Below are positions 34,887 to 44,626 of a stretch of 64,000 nt of DNA, piece after piece (position 1 is the stretch's first letter; every line of letters begins with the position of its first letter). The position numbers and the translations under genes are program-made. The stretch spans positions 1-64,000 of the forward strand of contig NZ_JAFFPT010000003.1 in NCBI RefSeq assembly GCF_016918785.1, in the 5' to 3' direction. The stretch comes from Leptospira ainazelensis (lineage in GTDB: Bacteria > Spirochaetota > Leptospiria > Leptospirales > Leptospiraceae). Under the pieces are notes generated by a model, which worked only from the letters and a program-made list of their open reading frames with translations, was not told the DNA's origin and ran no database searches.

Positions 34887-36071
34887 TTACGGACTTACGA
34901 TCACCGAGGAGGGAGATAATCCGGTCGGGAAGCTGGAGTTGGCAAGAGTTCCGTTGATATAAGCGCCCGTAGTCGCATTAAAAAAAGTGACGGTCGCAGG
35001 GGCGGCGTTGGTTACATAGACAATATTTGCAATCGGATTGACGGAAACTCCGGTCGGAGACGAACCGGTAGAGAAACTTGAGTTTGCTAGAGTTCCATTG
35101 AGATAAGCGCCCGTGGTCGCGTCGTGAAACGTTAACGTTTGAGAAGTTTGATTTACCGCGTAGAGGATATTAGCGGTCGGATTGACTGCGATCGAAACGG
35201 GACCGGTTCCAACCGGCAAACTGGAATTTGTAAGTGTTCCGTTGATATAGACCCCGTTGGTTGCGTTGTAGAAAGTAATCGAATTGGAAGCATTGTTCCC
35301 GACATACAATAGGTTTGCAGTCGGATTGACTGCGATCGAGGTCGGACCGGATTGAGCCGCAAAACTGGAAGTTACCGCAGCGGTCGATGCGTTGTAGTAG
35401 GCCACGTCGTCCAAATCAAAATTCGTAATATACATTAGATTGGTTATCGGGTTAAACGCAACCGCCTGCGGAGTGTTACCCGCAGTCGCAAATGTCGAGT
35501 TTGCAATCGTTCCGTTAAGATAAGCTCCGGTCGTCGCGTCGAAGTAGGTAACGGTTCCGTCGTTTGTATTGGAAACATAGATAACGTTGTCGTTCGGATT
35601 GACTGCGATGGAATACGGAGCCGCACCCGTCGCAAAGCTTGAGTTTGCTAACGTTCCATTGAGATAAGCGCCGGTCTTTGCGTTGAAATAAGTGACCGTG
35701 TCCGACGCCTGTCCTGAAACATAGAGAATATTTGCCGTCGGGTTTACCGCAACAAAGTCCGGATTCACCTGTGTCGCAAAGCTCGAATTGGCAAGAGTTC
35801 CGTTTAGATAGGCTCCCGTTTTTGCGTTGTAGAAAGTTACGGTATTGGAAACTAAGTTTGTGACATACATAAGATTCGGGGTTTCCAGGGGAGCCGAGGC
35901 CCCGTTGGCGAGAAGCATCAGCGCAAGTGGAGCGGCTATATCCGAACTTCCCGATTTATCGTCGGAAACTAAAAAGGTAAGAGCGGGCCAAATCGTACAG
36001 GAAACAAAACAAAAGGGAAGGAGTAACAAGAACGCGGATCTTTTAGTTGGAATCATCGGAAGTAAATTCAT
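34887..36071 (-). CDS. Lipoprotein with seven YVTN/YNCE beta-propeller repeats
   Basis: AAAGG precedes ATG 36071. The signal ends CFVSC, a lipobox. The 394-residue protein carries seven repeats of about 48 residues (one shortened), each with N-(I/L)-(L/M/I)-Y-V-x-N, (S/N)xTVT(F/Y)(Y/F)(N/D)A and TGAY(L/I)NGTLANSS, then (V/S)(A/V)VNP. Seven blades fit a complete propeller. The extra YLNGTLANSSF piece within each blade is unusual for YVTN proteins. Cell-surface or periplasmic role is inferred. Confidence 0.9.
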   Translation of the reverse strand: MNLLPMIPTKRSAFLLLLPFCFVSCTIWPALTFLVSDDKSGSSDIAAPLALMLLANGASAPLETPNLMYVTNLVSNTVTFYNAKTGAYLNGTLANSSFATQVNPDFVAVNPTANILYVSGQASDTVTYFNAKTGAYLNGTLANSSFATGAAPYSIAVNPNDNVIYVSNTNDGTVTYFDATTGAYLNGTIANSTFATAGNTPQAVAFNPITNLMYITNFDLDDVAYYNASTAAVTSSFAAQSGPTSIAVNPTANLLYVGNNASNSITFYNATNGVYINGTLTNSSLPVGTGPVSIAVNPTANILYAVNQTSQTLTFHDATTGAYLNGTLANSSFSTGSSPTGVSVNPIANIVYVTNAAPATVTFFNATTGAYINGTLANSSFPTGLSPSSVIVSP

Positions 36072-36275
36072 CGAGCCTTTCTAACAAGTCTCAGTTATAT
36101 AAACAGACTCACAAGCGGTTCTGCGCTTCGTTTTTTCCGATTGGAGTGAACGACGGATTTAAAGGAATAAACGTCCGAGTTTTTATCCAAATAAAAGAAG
36201 GAGGTAATGATCCACATATTTTTCAGAACCGTAAAGGTTCGAATTGTATTGTCGGATTGGAGAATGATGATCAGC

Positions 36276-36310
36276 ATTGTGTTCCTCCGAGATCCTAGAT
36301 GGAACACAAT
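36276..36310. promoter_or_regulatory. 10-base dyad around the start codon of the hydroxylase gene
   Basis: ATTGTGTTCC (36276-36285) pairs exactly with GGAACACAAT (36301-36310), spacer 15. ATG 36299 lies at the inner edge of the right arm. It may be an operator or a start-masking hairpin. Confidence 0.5.
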
Positions 36311-37606
36311 TTTGTAATTCTTTTTATTCCATTTTTATTCTTATTTATCGGACTGGAAATCGTATTCTCCTGGCGTCGAAATCTAAAACTCTATCGTTTT
36401 AGCGATTCGCTTAACAATTTAACCGCCGGAATTTCCAATCAAATTTTTATCATCGTCTTTCATTCGATTACGATCGCGGGTTATCTCTGGATCTATTTAA
36501 ACTGGAGAATTTTTGATCTTCCCTCCTGGCCGACTGAAATCCTTTGGAGCATTTCTTCCCGGAACTTACTCGGAATGTCCCCCATCTATTGGTCGTGGGG
36601 AATTATAGTTCTTACTTGGGCGGCGTGTTTGTTTTTTTACGAGCTCGCGTATTATTGGAATCACAGACTCAGCCACGAAATCAACTTTCTCTGGGCCGGG
36701 CATATCGTTCATCATCAAAGCGAGGAATACAATCTTTCCGTTGCGTTTCGTCAGGCGAGTTTTCGAGGATTGTTTACGTGGGTGTTTTATCTTCCGCTCT
36801 CGGTTTTAGGCTTCCCGCCAGTGATGATGGGATTGGTAGGTCAGTTCAGTCTAATCTATCAATTTTTGATTCATACAAGGTGGATTAAAAAATTTCCGTA
36901 CTGGTTCGAAAGAATTTTCAACACTCCTTCTCATCATCGAGTTCACCACGGAAGAAATCCAAAGTATATCAATAAGAATTACGGAGGAACGTTTATTTTT
37001 TTCGACAAATGGTTTGGTACGTTCGAGCCGGAAGCGGAGGAGGTGGTCTACGGAATCACGACACAACTCAAAAGTTTCAATCCGCTCTGGGCGAATTTTC
37101 ACTACTGGTGGGAGATGATTGATCTTGCAAAAAAAACTTACGGCTGGAAAAATCGAATGAAGGTTTTCGTTGCAATCCCCGGTCGGGAACCCACAACCTT
37201 TGTCGATCCAGGAAAAAAACCGGAAACGGATTTAATTACATTCAAAAAGTACGATGTAATTCTACCAAAAGGGGTGATGGTTTATTCGACCTTTTGGTCT
37301 TTTTTGATCCTGACCGGATCGTATTTGGCCCTTGCTAACGTTACGGAGATCCCGACGGTCGTTTTACAAACGATCTTTTTTATCAGTATTCTTTCTTTTG
37401 TTTCTATCGGAGGAATTTGCGATTTGAGAAGATGGGTTCTCTATCTCGAACCGATTCGTCTGCTCTATTTCGACTATATAACGTTTCAATTTTTCGGTAC
37501 GTCCGTGTTTTCGTTCTCGATTTTTGGTTTTTCGCTCTTGTCCTGGGTTTGGCTTTTGTTCTATCGCGATTTTTTTGGAGATCGAAAAGAAAAGCTTACT
37601 TTCTAA
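36299..37606 (+). CDS. Sterol desaturase / fatty acid hydroxylase superfamily membrane protein
   Basis: The 435-residue protein has about eight membrane segments and the three His boxes of the superfamily: NHRLSHE, HIVHHQSEE and the pair PSHHRVHH; these bind a di-iron centre that hydroxylates or desaturates lipid substrates. Residues 145-270 hold the core; a C-terminal membrane extension of about 110 residues follows, as in alkylglycerol-monooxygenase-like proteins. Substrate is not known. The interval after it, 37607-37917, holds no gene. Confidence 0.9.
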   Translation: MEHNFVILFIPFLFLFIGLEIVFSWRRNLKLYRFSDSLNNLTAGISNQIFIIVFHSITIAGYLWIYLNWRIFDLPSWPTEILWSISSRNLLGMSPIYWSWGIIVLTWAACLFFYELAYYWNHRLSHEINFLWAGHIVHHQSEEYNLSVAFRQASFRGLFTWVFYLPLSVLGFPPVMMGLVGQFSLIYQFLIHTRWIKKFPYWFERIFNTPSHHRVHHGRNPKYINKNYGGTFIFFDKWFGTFEPEAEEVVYGITTQLKSFNPLWANFHYWWEMIDLAKKTYGWKNRMKVFVAIPGREPTTFVDPGKKPETDLITFKKYDVILPKGVMVYSTFWSFLILTGSYLALANVTEIPTVVLQTIFFISILSFVSIGGICDLRRWVLYLEPIRLLYFDYITFQFFGTSVFSFSIFGFSLLSWVWLLFYRDFFGDRKEKLTF

Positions 37607-37917
37607 ATTCCTTGCGAAACGAACTTTGTCGACGTTGCGGATCGATTCTTATCCTTATAGTGAGTTTGTTCCCTCTTTGACGGAGTCTATTCCTTCTTTT
37701 TCATTTTTACTTTTTTGTGATTCCCCAGTTCGCCTAACGTAGTCATGATTTTAGGACAAGTCGCGATTTTTGTCTATTTAGACGTTTCGGATTCTTTTTC
37801 AATTATAAAAAACAATACATCAAGAATATTCCAAAATAATAATGTATTATCAACCGTTGTAAATAATCGAATTTAGAATTTCCTACGAATCGCGGTCGAA
37901 ACAAAAGGAGAGATAAA

Positions 37918-38346
37918 TTGGCAAATACAAATACGGGAAAATGTTTCTGCGGAGCCGTTGAAATAGAGGTGGAGGGGGCTCCCGAGGCGATGGGGTATTG
38001 TCATTGTAGTTCGTGTAGAACTTGGTCTGCCTCGCCTGTGACCGCTTTTACGCTGTGGAAGCCGGAGAACGTAAAAGTTTTGAAGGGAGCCGAGTTTGTC
38101 GGTCGTTTTATGCAAACTCAACAAAGTGATCGTCAATTTTGTACGAAATGCGGGGGGCATCTTATGACGTTTCACCCGCCGTTCGGGTTGATCGACGTCT
38201 ATCCTTCGACGATTCCAAACTTCAAATTCAATCCGGGACTTCACGTCAACTATGTTGAAACCGTTCTCCCTATGAAAGACGGGTTGTTAAAGTTGAAGGA
38301 CTTTCCTTCCGAACTCGGAGGTTCCGGATTATCGGTTTCGGAATAG
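37918..38346 (+). CDS. GFA family zinc-binding protein
   Basis: AAGGAGAG stands just before a TTG start at 37918. The 142-residue protein has GKCFCGAVEIEV, CHCSSCRTWSASPV and FCTKCGGHLMTF, the seven-Cys zinc pattern of the family. It differs clearly from the other GFA protein at 13197-13613 and is not part of an ArsR operon. A strong terminator follows. Substrate is unknown. Confidence 0.9.
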   Translation: MANTNTGKCFCGAVEIEVEGAPEAMGYCHCSSCRTWSASPVTAFTLWKPENVKVLKGAEFVGRFMQTQQSDRQFCTKCGGHLMTFHPPFGLIDVYPSTIPNFKFNPGLHVNYVETVLPMKDGLLKLKDFPSELGGSGLSVSE

Positions 38347-38376
38347 AGAGTTTGTTTTTGTGAAAGCTAAATGATC

Positions 38377-38444
38377 AAGACCTCTTCGTATTCTTTCGGA
38401 ATGAATCTCGATTCGAACCTTGGAATGCGGAGAGGTCTTTTTTT
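38377..38444 (+). terminator. Rho-independent terminator after the GFA gene
   Basis: AAGACCTCTTCGTATTC (38377-38393) pairs with GAATGCGGAGAGGTCTT (38423-38439) at 15 of 17 positions, allowing G-U at the rest, followed by seven T. It stands between the GFA gene and the convergent lipoprotein gene. Confidence 0.85.
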
Positions 38445-38460
38445 AAAGTTTAAAAACTGC

Positions 38461-39591
38461 TTATAAGAGTTCTCCTCTTTCTCGCAAAGTAGCGATCAGT
38501 TTGGAGATGGCTTTATCCATTTGATAAGGAAAAGACTTGTTCCAATCCGAATAAATTTTTTCCTGAATGTGTTCGGACCAGATTATCTTTCCGGTTTGAA
38601 CGTCGACACAACGAATCGAAAACGAAAACCCTCCTCGGTAGGCTTTGGAATCAAAAGGAGAATATTCGAAGTTATCCAAAAGAATCAAACGGTCCGCGTC
38701 CAAGAGGCGTCCCAATTGCAACCTTGAGCTGTTTGTAATCCCGGAAAGAGAAAGTTGGATTTCGGATATCACTTGATCCAAACGTTTTCTTTCGACCAAA
38801 AAGATTCCGTGTTTTAAAAAATTTTTCTCGAGAGTGGTATATACGTCCGAAAAAATACCAAAATCTTGATCGGTCGTTTTCGCAAGTGAAACAAATGCAA
38901 AGCGGTGAGCCTCTCCTTGTGAAAAATGAGCGCTGAATTCTTTAGATTGAGCCAGGTCCGCGCTAAGATCTTTTTCGAATTGTTGAAACGCGACTCTCAT
39001 GATCGCAAAATTTTTCTTATTCTGAGAATGATCGAATCGTTCGCTGAATGCGGGAACGATCGGTCCCAAGACTACAGGCGCAAATCCGAAGAGGGAACGA
39101 TGTTCGATCGGATACTTATAACTTTTCAAAACGAGGTCCGTCTTTTCTTCGTAGATTTCGAATTCCACTCTTCCGTTTGTTCTTTCGATCATAGGAAACA
39201 AACCCACTGTAAAAAGAAACGCGATCACGGAAAGAACCGGCGGTTTTACTTCCTCCACGGAGGATCGAATCCGAATCAGAATTCGTGAGTTCGGATTTAA
39301 GAGAAATAAAGGACTCTTTCTAAATTGAGAAAGAATTTCCGGAGAATAATAACTCTCGATGTCTTGGGTGGAAACGGAAACATTCAGACCTTTTCCTTTC
39401 ATATCCTCGATCGCGGTCTCCTTTCTGGAGGCGTCGAAGTCGATTCTTACCGCCACACTTCCCTGGAAAGAAGCGGAACGTTGAAACGGATTTAGACTCT
39501 TGGCTCCGAAACCGTCTCCGTTTACGTTCGCATGATGCAAGTAACACTGGAGGAAAAGAAACGAAGGAAGAATGGAAAGAACATATTTCAT
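38461..39591 (-). CDS. Lipoprotein with CsgG/LpoB-like C-terminal domain
   Basis: The signal ends FLFLQC with Cys at residue 16. The first 180 mature residues are unassigned and include a hydrophobic hairpin (PVLSVIAFLFTVGLFPMIE). The C-terminal part (about 215-376) resembles the CsgG/LpoB fold: RFAFVSLAKTT, TTLEKNFLKHGIFLVERKRLDQVISE, GRLLDADRLILLDNF and VDVQTGKIIWSEHI are its usual landmarks. Such domains occur in outer-membrane-associated assembly factors. The gene ends just inside the terminator shared with the convergent GFA gene. Confidence 0.82.
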   Translation of the reverse strand: MKYVLSILPSFLFLQCYLHHANVNGDGFGAKSLNPFQRSASFQGSVAVRIDFDASRKETAIEDMKGKGLNVSVSTQDIESYYSPEILSQFRKSPLFLLNPNSRILIRIRSSVEEVKPPVLSVIAFLFTVGLFPMIERTNGRVEFEIYEEKTDLVLKSYKYPIEHRSLFGFAPVVLGPIVPAFSERFDHSQNKKNFAIMRVAFQQFEKDLSADLAQSKEFSAHFSQGEAHRFAFVSLAKTTDQDFGIFSDVYTTLEKNFLKHGIFLVERKRLDQVISEIQLSLSGITNSSRLQLGRLLDADRLILLDNFEYSPFDSKAYRGGFSFSIRCVDVQTGKIIWSEHIQEKIYSDWNKSFPYQMDKAISKLIATLRERGELL

Positions 39592-39659
39592 AGTCTATAA
39601 CCTACATCCGGGAAATCAACGGGGTCGATTCTAAGATATGGGTTACAGAATTCTATCTT

Positions 39660-39980
39660 TTATTTGGGTATTTCCGCGATTTGATTTACGTCTTCCCCGC
39701 AAACCAGAACGAATTCGCTTTGAGAACCTTTGAGACGACTTTCAAGAAAGGGTTTGTATTCTTCCGAATTGTAGAATGTTTGTGCCGCCTCTTTTGAAGG
39801 CCATTCAATGAGAAGAAAAAGTTGAGGGAGTTTTCTTTCTCCTTCCATCTTTTCCATGTTCGCGGTGCGAGCCAGATATTTTCCGCCGTTTTTTTCCACC
39901 AGCTTGGTCACGTTGCGGACATACGCCGGAATCCACCGAACGCTTGTTATATTGATTTCTGCGACTGAATAGTATTTCAT
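39660..39980 (-). CDS. DUF1330 family protein
   Basis: The 106-residue protein matches the DUF1330 dimeric alpha-beta-barrel pattern: YYSVAEINITSVRWIPAYVRNV, NGGKYLARTANME, FLLIEWPSKEAAQTFYNSEEYKPF and a closing FVLVCGED. No catalytic residue is assigned in this family. It lies 68 bases upstream of the lipoprotein gene on the same strand, so the two may be co-transcribed. Confidence 0.88.
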   Translation of the reverse strand: MKYYSVAEINITSVRWIPAYVRNVTKLVEKNGGKYLARTANMEKMEGERKLPQLFLLIEWPSKEAAQTFYNSEEYKPFLESRLKGSQSEFVLVCGEDVNQIAEIPK

Positions 39981-40068
39981 TTTACCCGATCGGTTTTGTG
40001 TTGAGGAAAACTTCTCTCATTACTTTCAAAAGTCAAGAGAGATAAGAATGAAGAATCCGGATGGAACG

Positions 40069-40824
40069 TCATTGTCGGACACAGTAAATCCCGTGTTGGG
40101 TGTTGCAAGCGGTCGCCGAGCCATAACCCCGATCGATAAAGTAATTTGAAAGTTGCTCCGGTTCGCCGAGGGAACCATACGTCGTGCCTAAGGCGGTACT
40201 TGTCCAGTTAAAACAGCTTCTTCCTTCTCCGGGCAACCAGATTCCGGGAGAAGAAGGAGTATCGATTCTGATTCCGGTAAACGTATACGTATTGGGGGGA
40301 CGAGCCCCGTCCACGATAACGCTGTTCTCAAGAGTTCCTAAATACATCGATTGAGAATCGGTAGTAAAAACCGTTAGACTATCATTCGGGTTTAAGGTGC
40401 TCTTTTTTATATTGAGATACTTTGTGTTCGGATACAAAACCCAATTGTGAGTCAGATCCCTTGCACCGGATTCATCCATAATCATCGCCTTGTATTCGCT
40501 CGGACTTCCGAAAGCGGAGGGGAGAGTTGCAGCCGCGTTTTGACAAAGGGTATCGGCGCCCGTGACACCTCCGATCGCGCCGTTTGTCAGTACACCCGCG
40601 ATGTTGTAGAGTTCGAAGATATAACAGGGGCCCTTTGTCGTACTACAAGTGGGAAGGTCGGTATGGATGGAAGAAGAAGGACTGAAGATACGAGAGGGTT
40701 CGATCAATACGACCAGAGGATTTTTGAGCGCATCCGTATCCAATCGTTCGGCTTCACTGCAGAAAGTTGTAAATAAAAGAATGATCGAAATGGATACTGG
40801 CAATTTTAAAAATTGGCTCTTCAT
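40069..40824 (-). CDS. DUF1554 lipoprotein
   Basis: From ATG 40824 the protein has 251 residues with a signal ending LLFTTFC, a lipobox. The C-terminal half is a DUF1554 domain, a lectin-like/endostatin-like fold common in Leptospira: CYIFELYNIAGVLTNGAIGGVTGADTLCQNA, SEYKAMIMDESGARDLTHNWVLYPNT, then WTSTALGTTYG and the terminal CNTQHGIYCVRQ. Cys pairs probably form disulfides. An upstream in-frame start at 40860 would add 12 polar residues before the signal peptide and is rejected. A surface role is inferred. Confidence 0.9.
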   Translation of the reverse strand: MKSQFLKLPVSISIILLFTTFCSEAERLDTDALKNPLVVLIEPSRIFSPSSSIHTDLPTCSTTKGPCYIFELYNIAGVLTNGAIGGVTGADTLCQNAAATLPSAFGSPSEYKAMIMDESGARDLTHNWVLYPNTKYLNIKKSTLNPNDSLTVFTTDSQSMYLGTLENSVIVDGARPPNTYTFTGIRIDTPSSPGIWLPGEGRSCFNWTSTALGTTYGSLGEPEQLSNYFIDRGYGSATACNTQHGIYCVRQ

Positions 40825-40987
40825 CGTTTTCCCATTCAACCAAGTATAACTTGGTCTCATTTATCAGAACAAGTTCACAAATGATAATTATACAATAAAT
40901 CCTTGGAAAAGATTTTTGGAGGTCACAAAGGGAATGAACGTTACTAATTTAGTAATAAACGGTCGTTAGTCGAAATGAGAAGTTTAT

Positions 40988-41071
40988 AAGAATCTGTCCC
41001 AAAACAGGGACAGATTCTTGCAGCTTGATCTTTTTGATAAAGTATAATCGAGTTTTGGGACACGCTGTAAG
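40988..41071. repeat. Perfect hairpin and dispersed repeat
   Basis: AAGAATCTGTCCC (40988-41000) and GGGACAGATTCTT (41007-41019) form a perfect 13-base stem with loop AAAACA. The following 50 bases (41022-41071), starting AGCTTGATCTTTTTGATAAA and including GAGTTTTGGGAC, recur at 58964-59013 at roughly four bases in five. The gene-free interval 40825-41258 contains little else besides the stem-loop at 41159. Confidence 0.75.
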
Positions 41072-41158
41072 TTTCATCGATGATTTATAACGGGATGTTC
41101 GATCGGCTCTGATCCTTTTCTAAATTCTTATCTTTTCTCGTTTTTTTTGAAACGAAGA

Positions 41159-41200
41159 ACGGAATCCAAAACGTTTTTAACGATTTTCGGATTCCGTTTT
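41159..41200. terminator. Stem-loop downstream of the chemoreceptor gene
   Basis: ACGGAATCC (41159-41167) and GGATTCCGT (41189-41197) form a perfect 9-base stem followed on the plus strand by TTTTG. It lies 60-100 bases past the stop of the minus-strand chemoreceptor gene and could serve it. Confidence 0.45.
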
Positions 41201-41258
41201 GTTCGCCTAAAAGGAATTTTCTTCCCATAAAAAAAATCAAACTTTCAAAAAACCCGTC

Positions 41259-42875
41259 TTAGTCCTTGTTTGTAAGTTCTCCCGATTGTACGTCCAATTC
41301 TAAGATGATTCCGGAAAGGTTTTCACTTTTGGCCGTCAAGGATTCCATCGAAGTCTGAAGATCGTTGATGGAATTTACGATCGCGCGAAGACCGACTCTT
41401 TGTTCCTTGGAAGCGAGTTCGATTTCCGAGGAGAGCGCTTTCAAAAAATCTAAATTAGAAAAGAATTGAGAATTGATGGAGTTCTGCTCGCGGAAGAGTC
41501 GGGTGAATTCTTCGAAATGAGAGACGAATTCGTGAAACAGGGAATCCTGTTCTTTGAAACGTTCCGCCGTGATTTCCGCCGATTTTTGTCCCGAGGAAAC
41601 GTGGTTCGTTGATTTTTTGATGATATTGGAGATCAAATCCGCGTTTTTCGCGCTGCTTTCCGCCAATTTTGAAACTTCCTGGGCCACCACTGCAAAACCT
41701 TTTCCCGCGTTACCCGCTCTTGCGGCTTCAATCGAAGCGTTTAACGAAAGTAGATTCGTTCGATCCGCGACGTCGGACATGATTTGATTTACGTCGCTCA
41801 CGCTTCGAAACGAATCTCCCAATGCAAATAAAGAATGGGAAAGTTCCTGGACGAATCCGTTCACAGTGGATCCGGCGGTTCTTAGTTTTTCCAAACTCCG
41901 ATCGAGATGTTGATTGAACGAGGTGATTTTTTCTATAATCGATTTGAGATTTTGACTGTGAACCACTAAGTTTTCGATATTCTGAAATTGATTCTGTACC
42001 GTTTCCGCGGAACTTTCCGTTTGTGACTGAAATTCCTCCATGGTCGAGCTGATTTCTTCGAAAGAGGAAGCGTGATCGGAGACGACTTGGGTAAAATCCT
42101 TCATAAAGTCTTTTAGGTTTTGAGAAGAATTCCGTAAGGAACGCGCTGATTCTCGCATCTTGGTCGTTTTATCGTTCATGATTTTTTGTGAATGTTCCAA
42201 TTCTTTTTGTCTCAGTTCCGAATTCTGAACTAATTTTAAAAAGAGGCTCACTAAAAAACGGACGATCAGAGAAGCGGTAAATAGAAAGATAATCTTCATT
42301 ATTTGTTCGGACATGGACGCATAACTTGCCGACGCGGCGAGTACGGGATCGTCCACCATTTGCAGGCCGTATTGCACCGCGACTGCGATTATGATCGATT
42401 GAGTCACGGAAGTGAGCAATCCGATGACGAGTACGAAATTCGGAGACAAAAGAAGCCCGGCACAAATGATGTAAAGATAGGAAATTCCGTAAAAAATTTG
42501 TCCTTTTACGATCACTCCGGAATTTTGCGGAATGTCCGCGGCGACCACGATCATGGTAGAAAATAGACTCAGAACATCCAGGATCATAAAAAGCTGGCTC
42601 TGTCTTTCCGAAATCTTACCGTAAACCTTTATCTTATAAAGACTATAAAGAGCATAGACCAACATGCTCGTGACCCCTAAAAGATAAAAAGTGTTTTGTG
42701 TAACCGTACTTCGTTTCCAAGAAGCGGTTATGGAAACATAAAATAGAACGATTAGAATCAATCGGATCCAATTGATATAAGCGGGACCGGAAGCTATGAT
42801 ATCGCGATCCGTCCATTGTGTTTTAGAATCTCTTGAAAGCATTCTGCTTTCTACATTGACCCGATTCACGCTCAA
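41259..42875 (-). CDS. Methyl-accepting chemotaxis protein with multi-TM N-terminus
   Basis: The 538-residue protein has about six membrane segments in residues 35-215 and no large periplasmic domain, so it probably senses within or near the membrane. The cytoplasmic part contains the MCP signalling hairpin [30 protein letters not shown], followed by [14 protein letters not shown], as expected for CheA/CheW contact. There is no C-terminal pentapeptide for CheR docking. No che gene is nearby. Ligand is unknown. Confidence 0.93.
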   Translation of the reverse strand: MSVNRVNVESRMLSRDSKTQWTDRDIIASGPAYINWIRLILIVLFYVSITASWKRSTVTQNTFYLLGVTSMLVYALYSLYKIKVYGKISERQSQLFMILDVLSLFSTMIVVAADIPQNSGVIVKGQIFYGISYLYIICAGLLLSPNFVLVIGLLTSVTQSIIIAVAVQYGLQMVDDPVLAASASYASMSEQIMKIIFLFTASLIVRFLVSLFLKLVQNSELRQKELEHSQKIMNDKTTKMRESARSLRNSSQNLKDFMKDFTQVVSDHASSFEEISSTMEEFQSQTESSAETVQNQFQNIENLVVHSQNLKSIIEKITSFNQHLDRSLEKLRTAGSTVNGFVQELSHSLFALGDSFRSVSDVNQIMSDVADRTNLLSLNASIEAARAGNAGKGFAVVAQEVSKLAESSAKNADLISNIIKKSTNHVSSGQKSAEITAERFKEQDSLFHEFVSHFEEFTRLFREQNSINSQFFSNLDFLKALSSEIELASKEQRVGLRAIVNSINDLQTSMESLTAKSENLSGIILELDVQSGELTNKD

Positions 42876-43000
42876 TTTAATTTTGAATCTTTTTGGAATC
42901 GAAAATCTTAAATTATAAGTGGCCGAACGTAAAAAAGGCGCTTGCTTATAAGTTCTTAATCATTTTTTTCACAGGGCGTCGTATTTTTGAAAATTTTAGT

Positions 43001-44146
43001 TTAAAGAATCACTTGTTCGAGCGATCGACGCGGAGAATAGGGCATCGGCCGAGAGTATCCGAAACGAACGATGAGTTGAGGATGGGCTTTTCCTAAGTTT
43101 AAGTGTTCTCCGAGTTGCGCGCGGAGTTTGGGAATTTCGGCGGGTTGATTCATAAAGGCGGACTTGACGTTGAGAGAAGTGGCGAGTAACGTCCAACGTT
43201 CGAAAGCGCGTCCGACTTCGATCCATGCTTCTCTATCGTTTTGTTGAGAAGTAAAGACCAGTATCCCGGCGGAACTTCGGATTAATTTTTCATCTAGATT
43301 TCCTTGGCTTTTTCCGCTTACGATAGCGTCCATAAGAAATTGACCGAACCAACGAGGAACTGAAGGATTTCCGGTACAAATTGTCGCAAGGCCGTCTCCT
43401 TTTTCGATCGCTTCCGATTCGCTGAATCGAATCCAATCTTTGAGTTCCCTGTAAAACGCCGGATCGGAAATTTGGATTTGATCTCCTTCCTTTACGTATT
43501 CTATCAAAGGTTCGATTTGTTTTTTATCGGTAAAGATCCGAGTTTCGATCATCTCTGCTTTTGAAATGGATTCTAATTTTTTTAATTCCGAAACGGATAG
43601 GGCTTTGCCGTCGTATTCGTTTCGAGTGGATTGTCTTAACGGAATCGCTTGAAAAAGAGTTTCGTTTTTGTTTGAGATTCCCTTGCTACCGAGGGTGATC
43701 CGGATACAACCGTTTTCTTCCTCCGCGGGGAAATATTCGACTTTCGGAATGTATCCTGCCTGTTCGGAAGCGATCAGAAGATTTTCGAGCGCACAACCGA
43801 GACTGATATAGAGTTCCCGATCGTCCGGATCCACAACTTGAAGTCTGCGCGTGAAATCCGGAAAAATCCGGATCGTATTTTCTTTGATGGAGAATTTCCA
43901 GGGTTGAGAATTGTGCCCGGAAGGAGCGAGTGTCGCATAACGCACGATGTCCAACATTTTTCCGTCGATACCGGAAATATCAATAAAGGATCTTGTTCGA
44001 ATTCGATCGACTTCGTCTCTGTAATCGAGTCCTCTACAAAGGGGAAATGAGGAGGTGAGCGCCGCTCCGGCGCCTAAAACCGCGGCTTTTGCGAGAAAAT
44101 CTTTTCGAGTCAAACGGACCGTTACGGCCGGATTGTGTGTAGGCAT
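43001..44146 (-). CDS. Acg-like nitroreductase family protein with Tat-type signal
   Basis: The N-terminus has a twin-residue motif (VRLTRKDFLAKAAVLGAGAAL) resembling a Tat signal, though the two residues are R-K. The rest (381 residues in total) has the nitroreductase fold in two unequal halves as in Acg-like proteins: IVRYATLAPSGHNSQPWKFSI near residue 65, then LGCALENLLIASEQAGY, and AWIEVGRAFERWTLLATSLNVKSAF near 310. Such proteins bind FMN but some have lost activity. It may be periplasmic. It is alone on its strand before the receiver gene. Confidence 0.87.
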   Translation of the reverse strand: MPTHNPAVTVRLTRKDFLAKAAVLGAGAALTSSFPLCRGLDYRDEVDRIRTRSFIDISGIDGKMLDIVRYATLAPSGHNSQPWKFSIKENTIRIFPDFTRRLQVVDPDDRELYISLGCALENLLIASEQAGYIPKVEYFPAEEENGCIRITLGSKGISNKNETLFQAIPLRQSTRNEYDGKALSVSELKKLESISKAEMIETRIFTDKKQIEPLIEYVKEGDQIQISDPAFYRELKDWIRFSESEAIEKGDGLATICTGNPSVPRWFGQFLMDAIVSGKSQGNLDEKLIRSSAGILVFTSQQNDREAWIEVGRAFERWTLLATSLNVKSAFMNQPAEIPKLRAQLGEHLNLGKAHPQLIVRFGYSRPMPYSPRRSLEQVIL

Positions 44147-44260
44147 TCTTCCTGATTCCTTTTTGGAAAAACTTTCTCGGATTTCGTTTAATAAAAATTA
44201 TTCGAGGTCGGTTTAAAGAAAACGATAAATAGAAGAACGATTCAAGCAAAATCCAGGTTC

Positions 44261-44626
44261 CTATATTTTGGATTCGATAATTTCTTTGATCTGATTGATT
44301 TCGACGGGTTTTAGCAGATAACCTAAGGGATGGATACTTTCGGCTTTTTCTTTTGTTTCGAGATCCGTATAACCGGTAACAAAAATGATCGGAATCGATT
44401 GGAAGGAACGGATTTGTTTCGCGGCTCCAATTCCGTCCATAACGCCGCCTAGGTTGATATCCATGAGGATGACGTCGGGCGGATTTATTTTTACGCTTTC
44501 GATTGCGGTTTCACCGGTTGAAACGTGATCGGTAATTTCATAACCGAGCCGTTTTAACTCTTTCTGCATAAGAAGCGCGATTAAAAACTCGTCCTCGACG
44601 ATAAGAATTTTTATCTGAGATTTCAT
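44261..44626 (-). CDS. Stand-alone response regulator (receiver only)
   Basis: The 121-residue protein is one CheY-like receiver domain: acidic pair in ILIVEDEFLIA, phosphoacceptor Asp in VILMDINLGG, Thr in PIIFVTGY and Lys in LLKPVE. It has no output domain. Its ATG directly follows the stop of the MASE3 kinase gene (TAAATG), so the two are translationally coupled and almost certainly a pair. Output must pass to another protein. Confidence 0.94.
   Translation of the reverse strand: MKSQIKILIVEDEFLIALLMQKELKRLGYEITDHVSTGETAIESVKINPPDVILMDINLGGVMDGIGAAKQIRSFQSIPIIFVTGYTDLETKEKAESIHPLGYLLKPVEINQIKEIIESKI

Noticed and set aside
36095..36307. 70-codon minus-strand frame before the hydroxylase gene
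   Set aside because: Covers the promoter and dyad of the hydroxylase gene and has no ribosome site.
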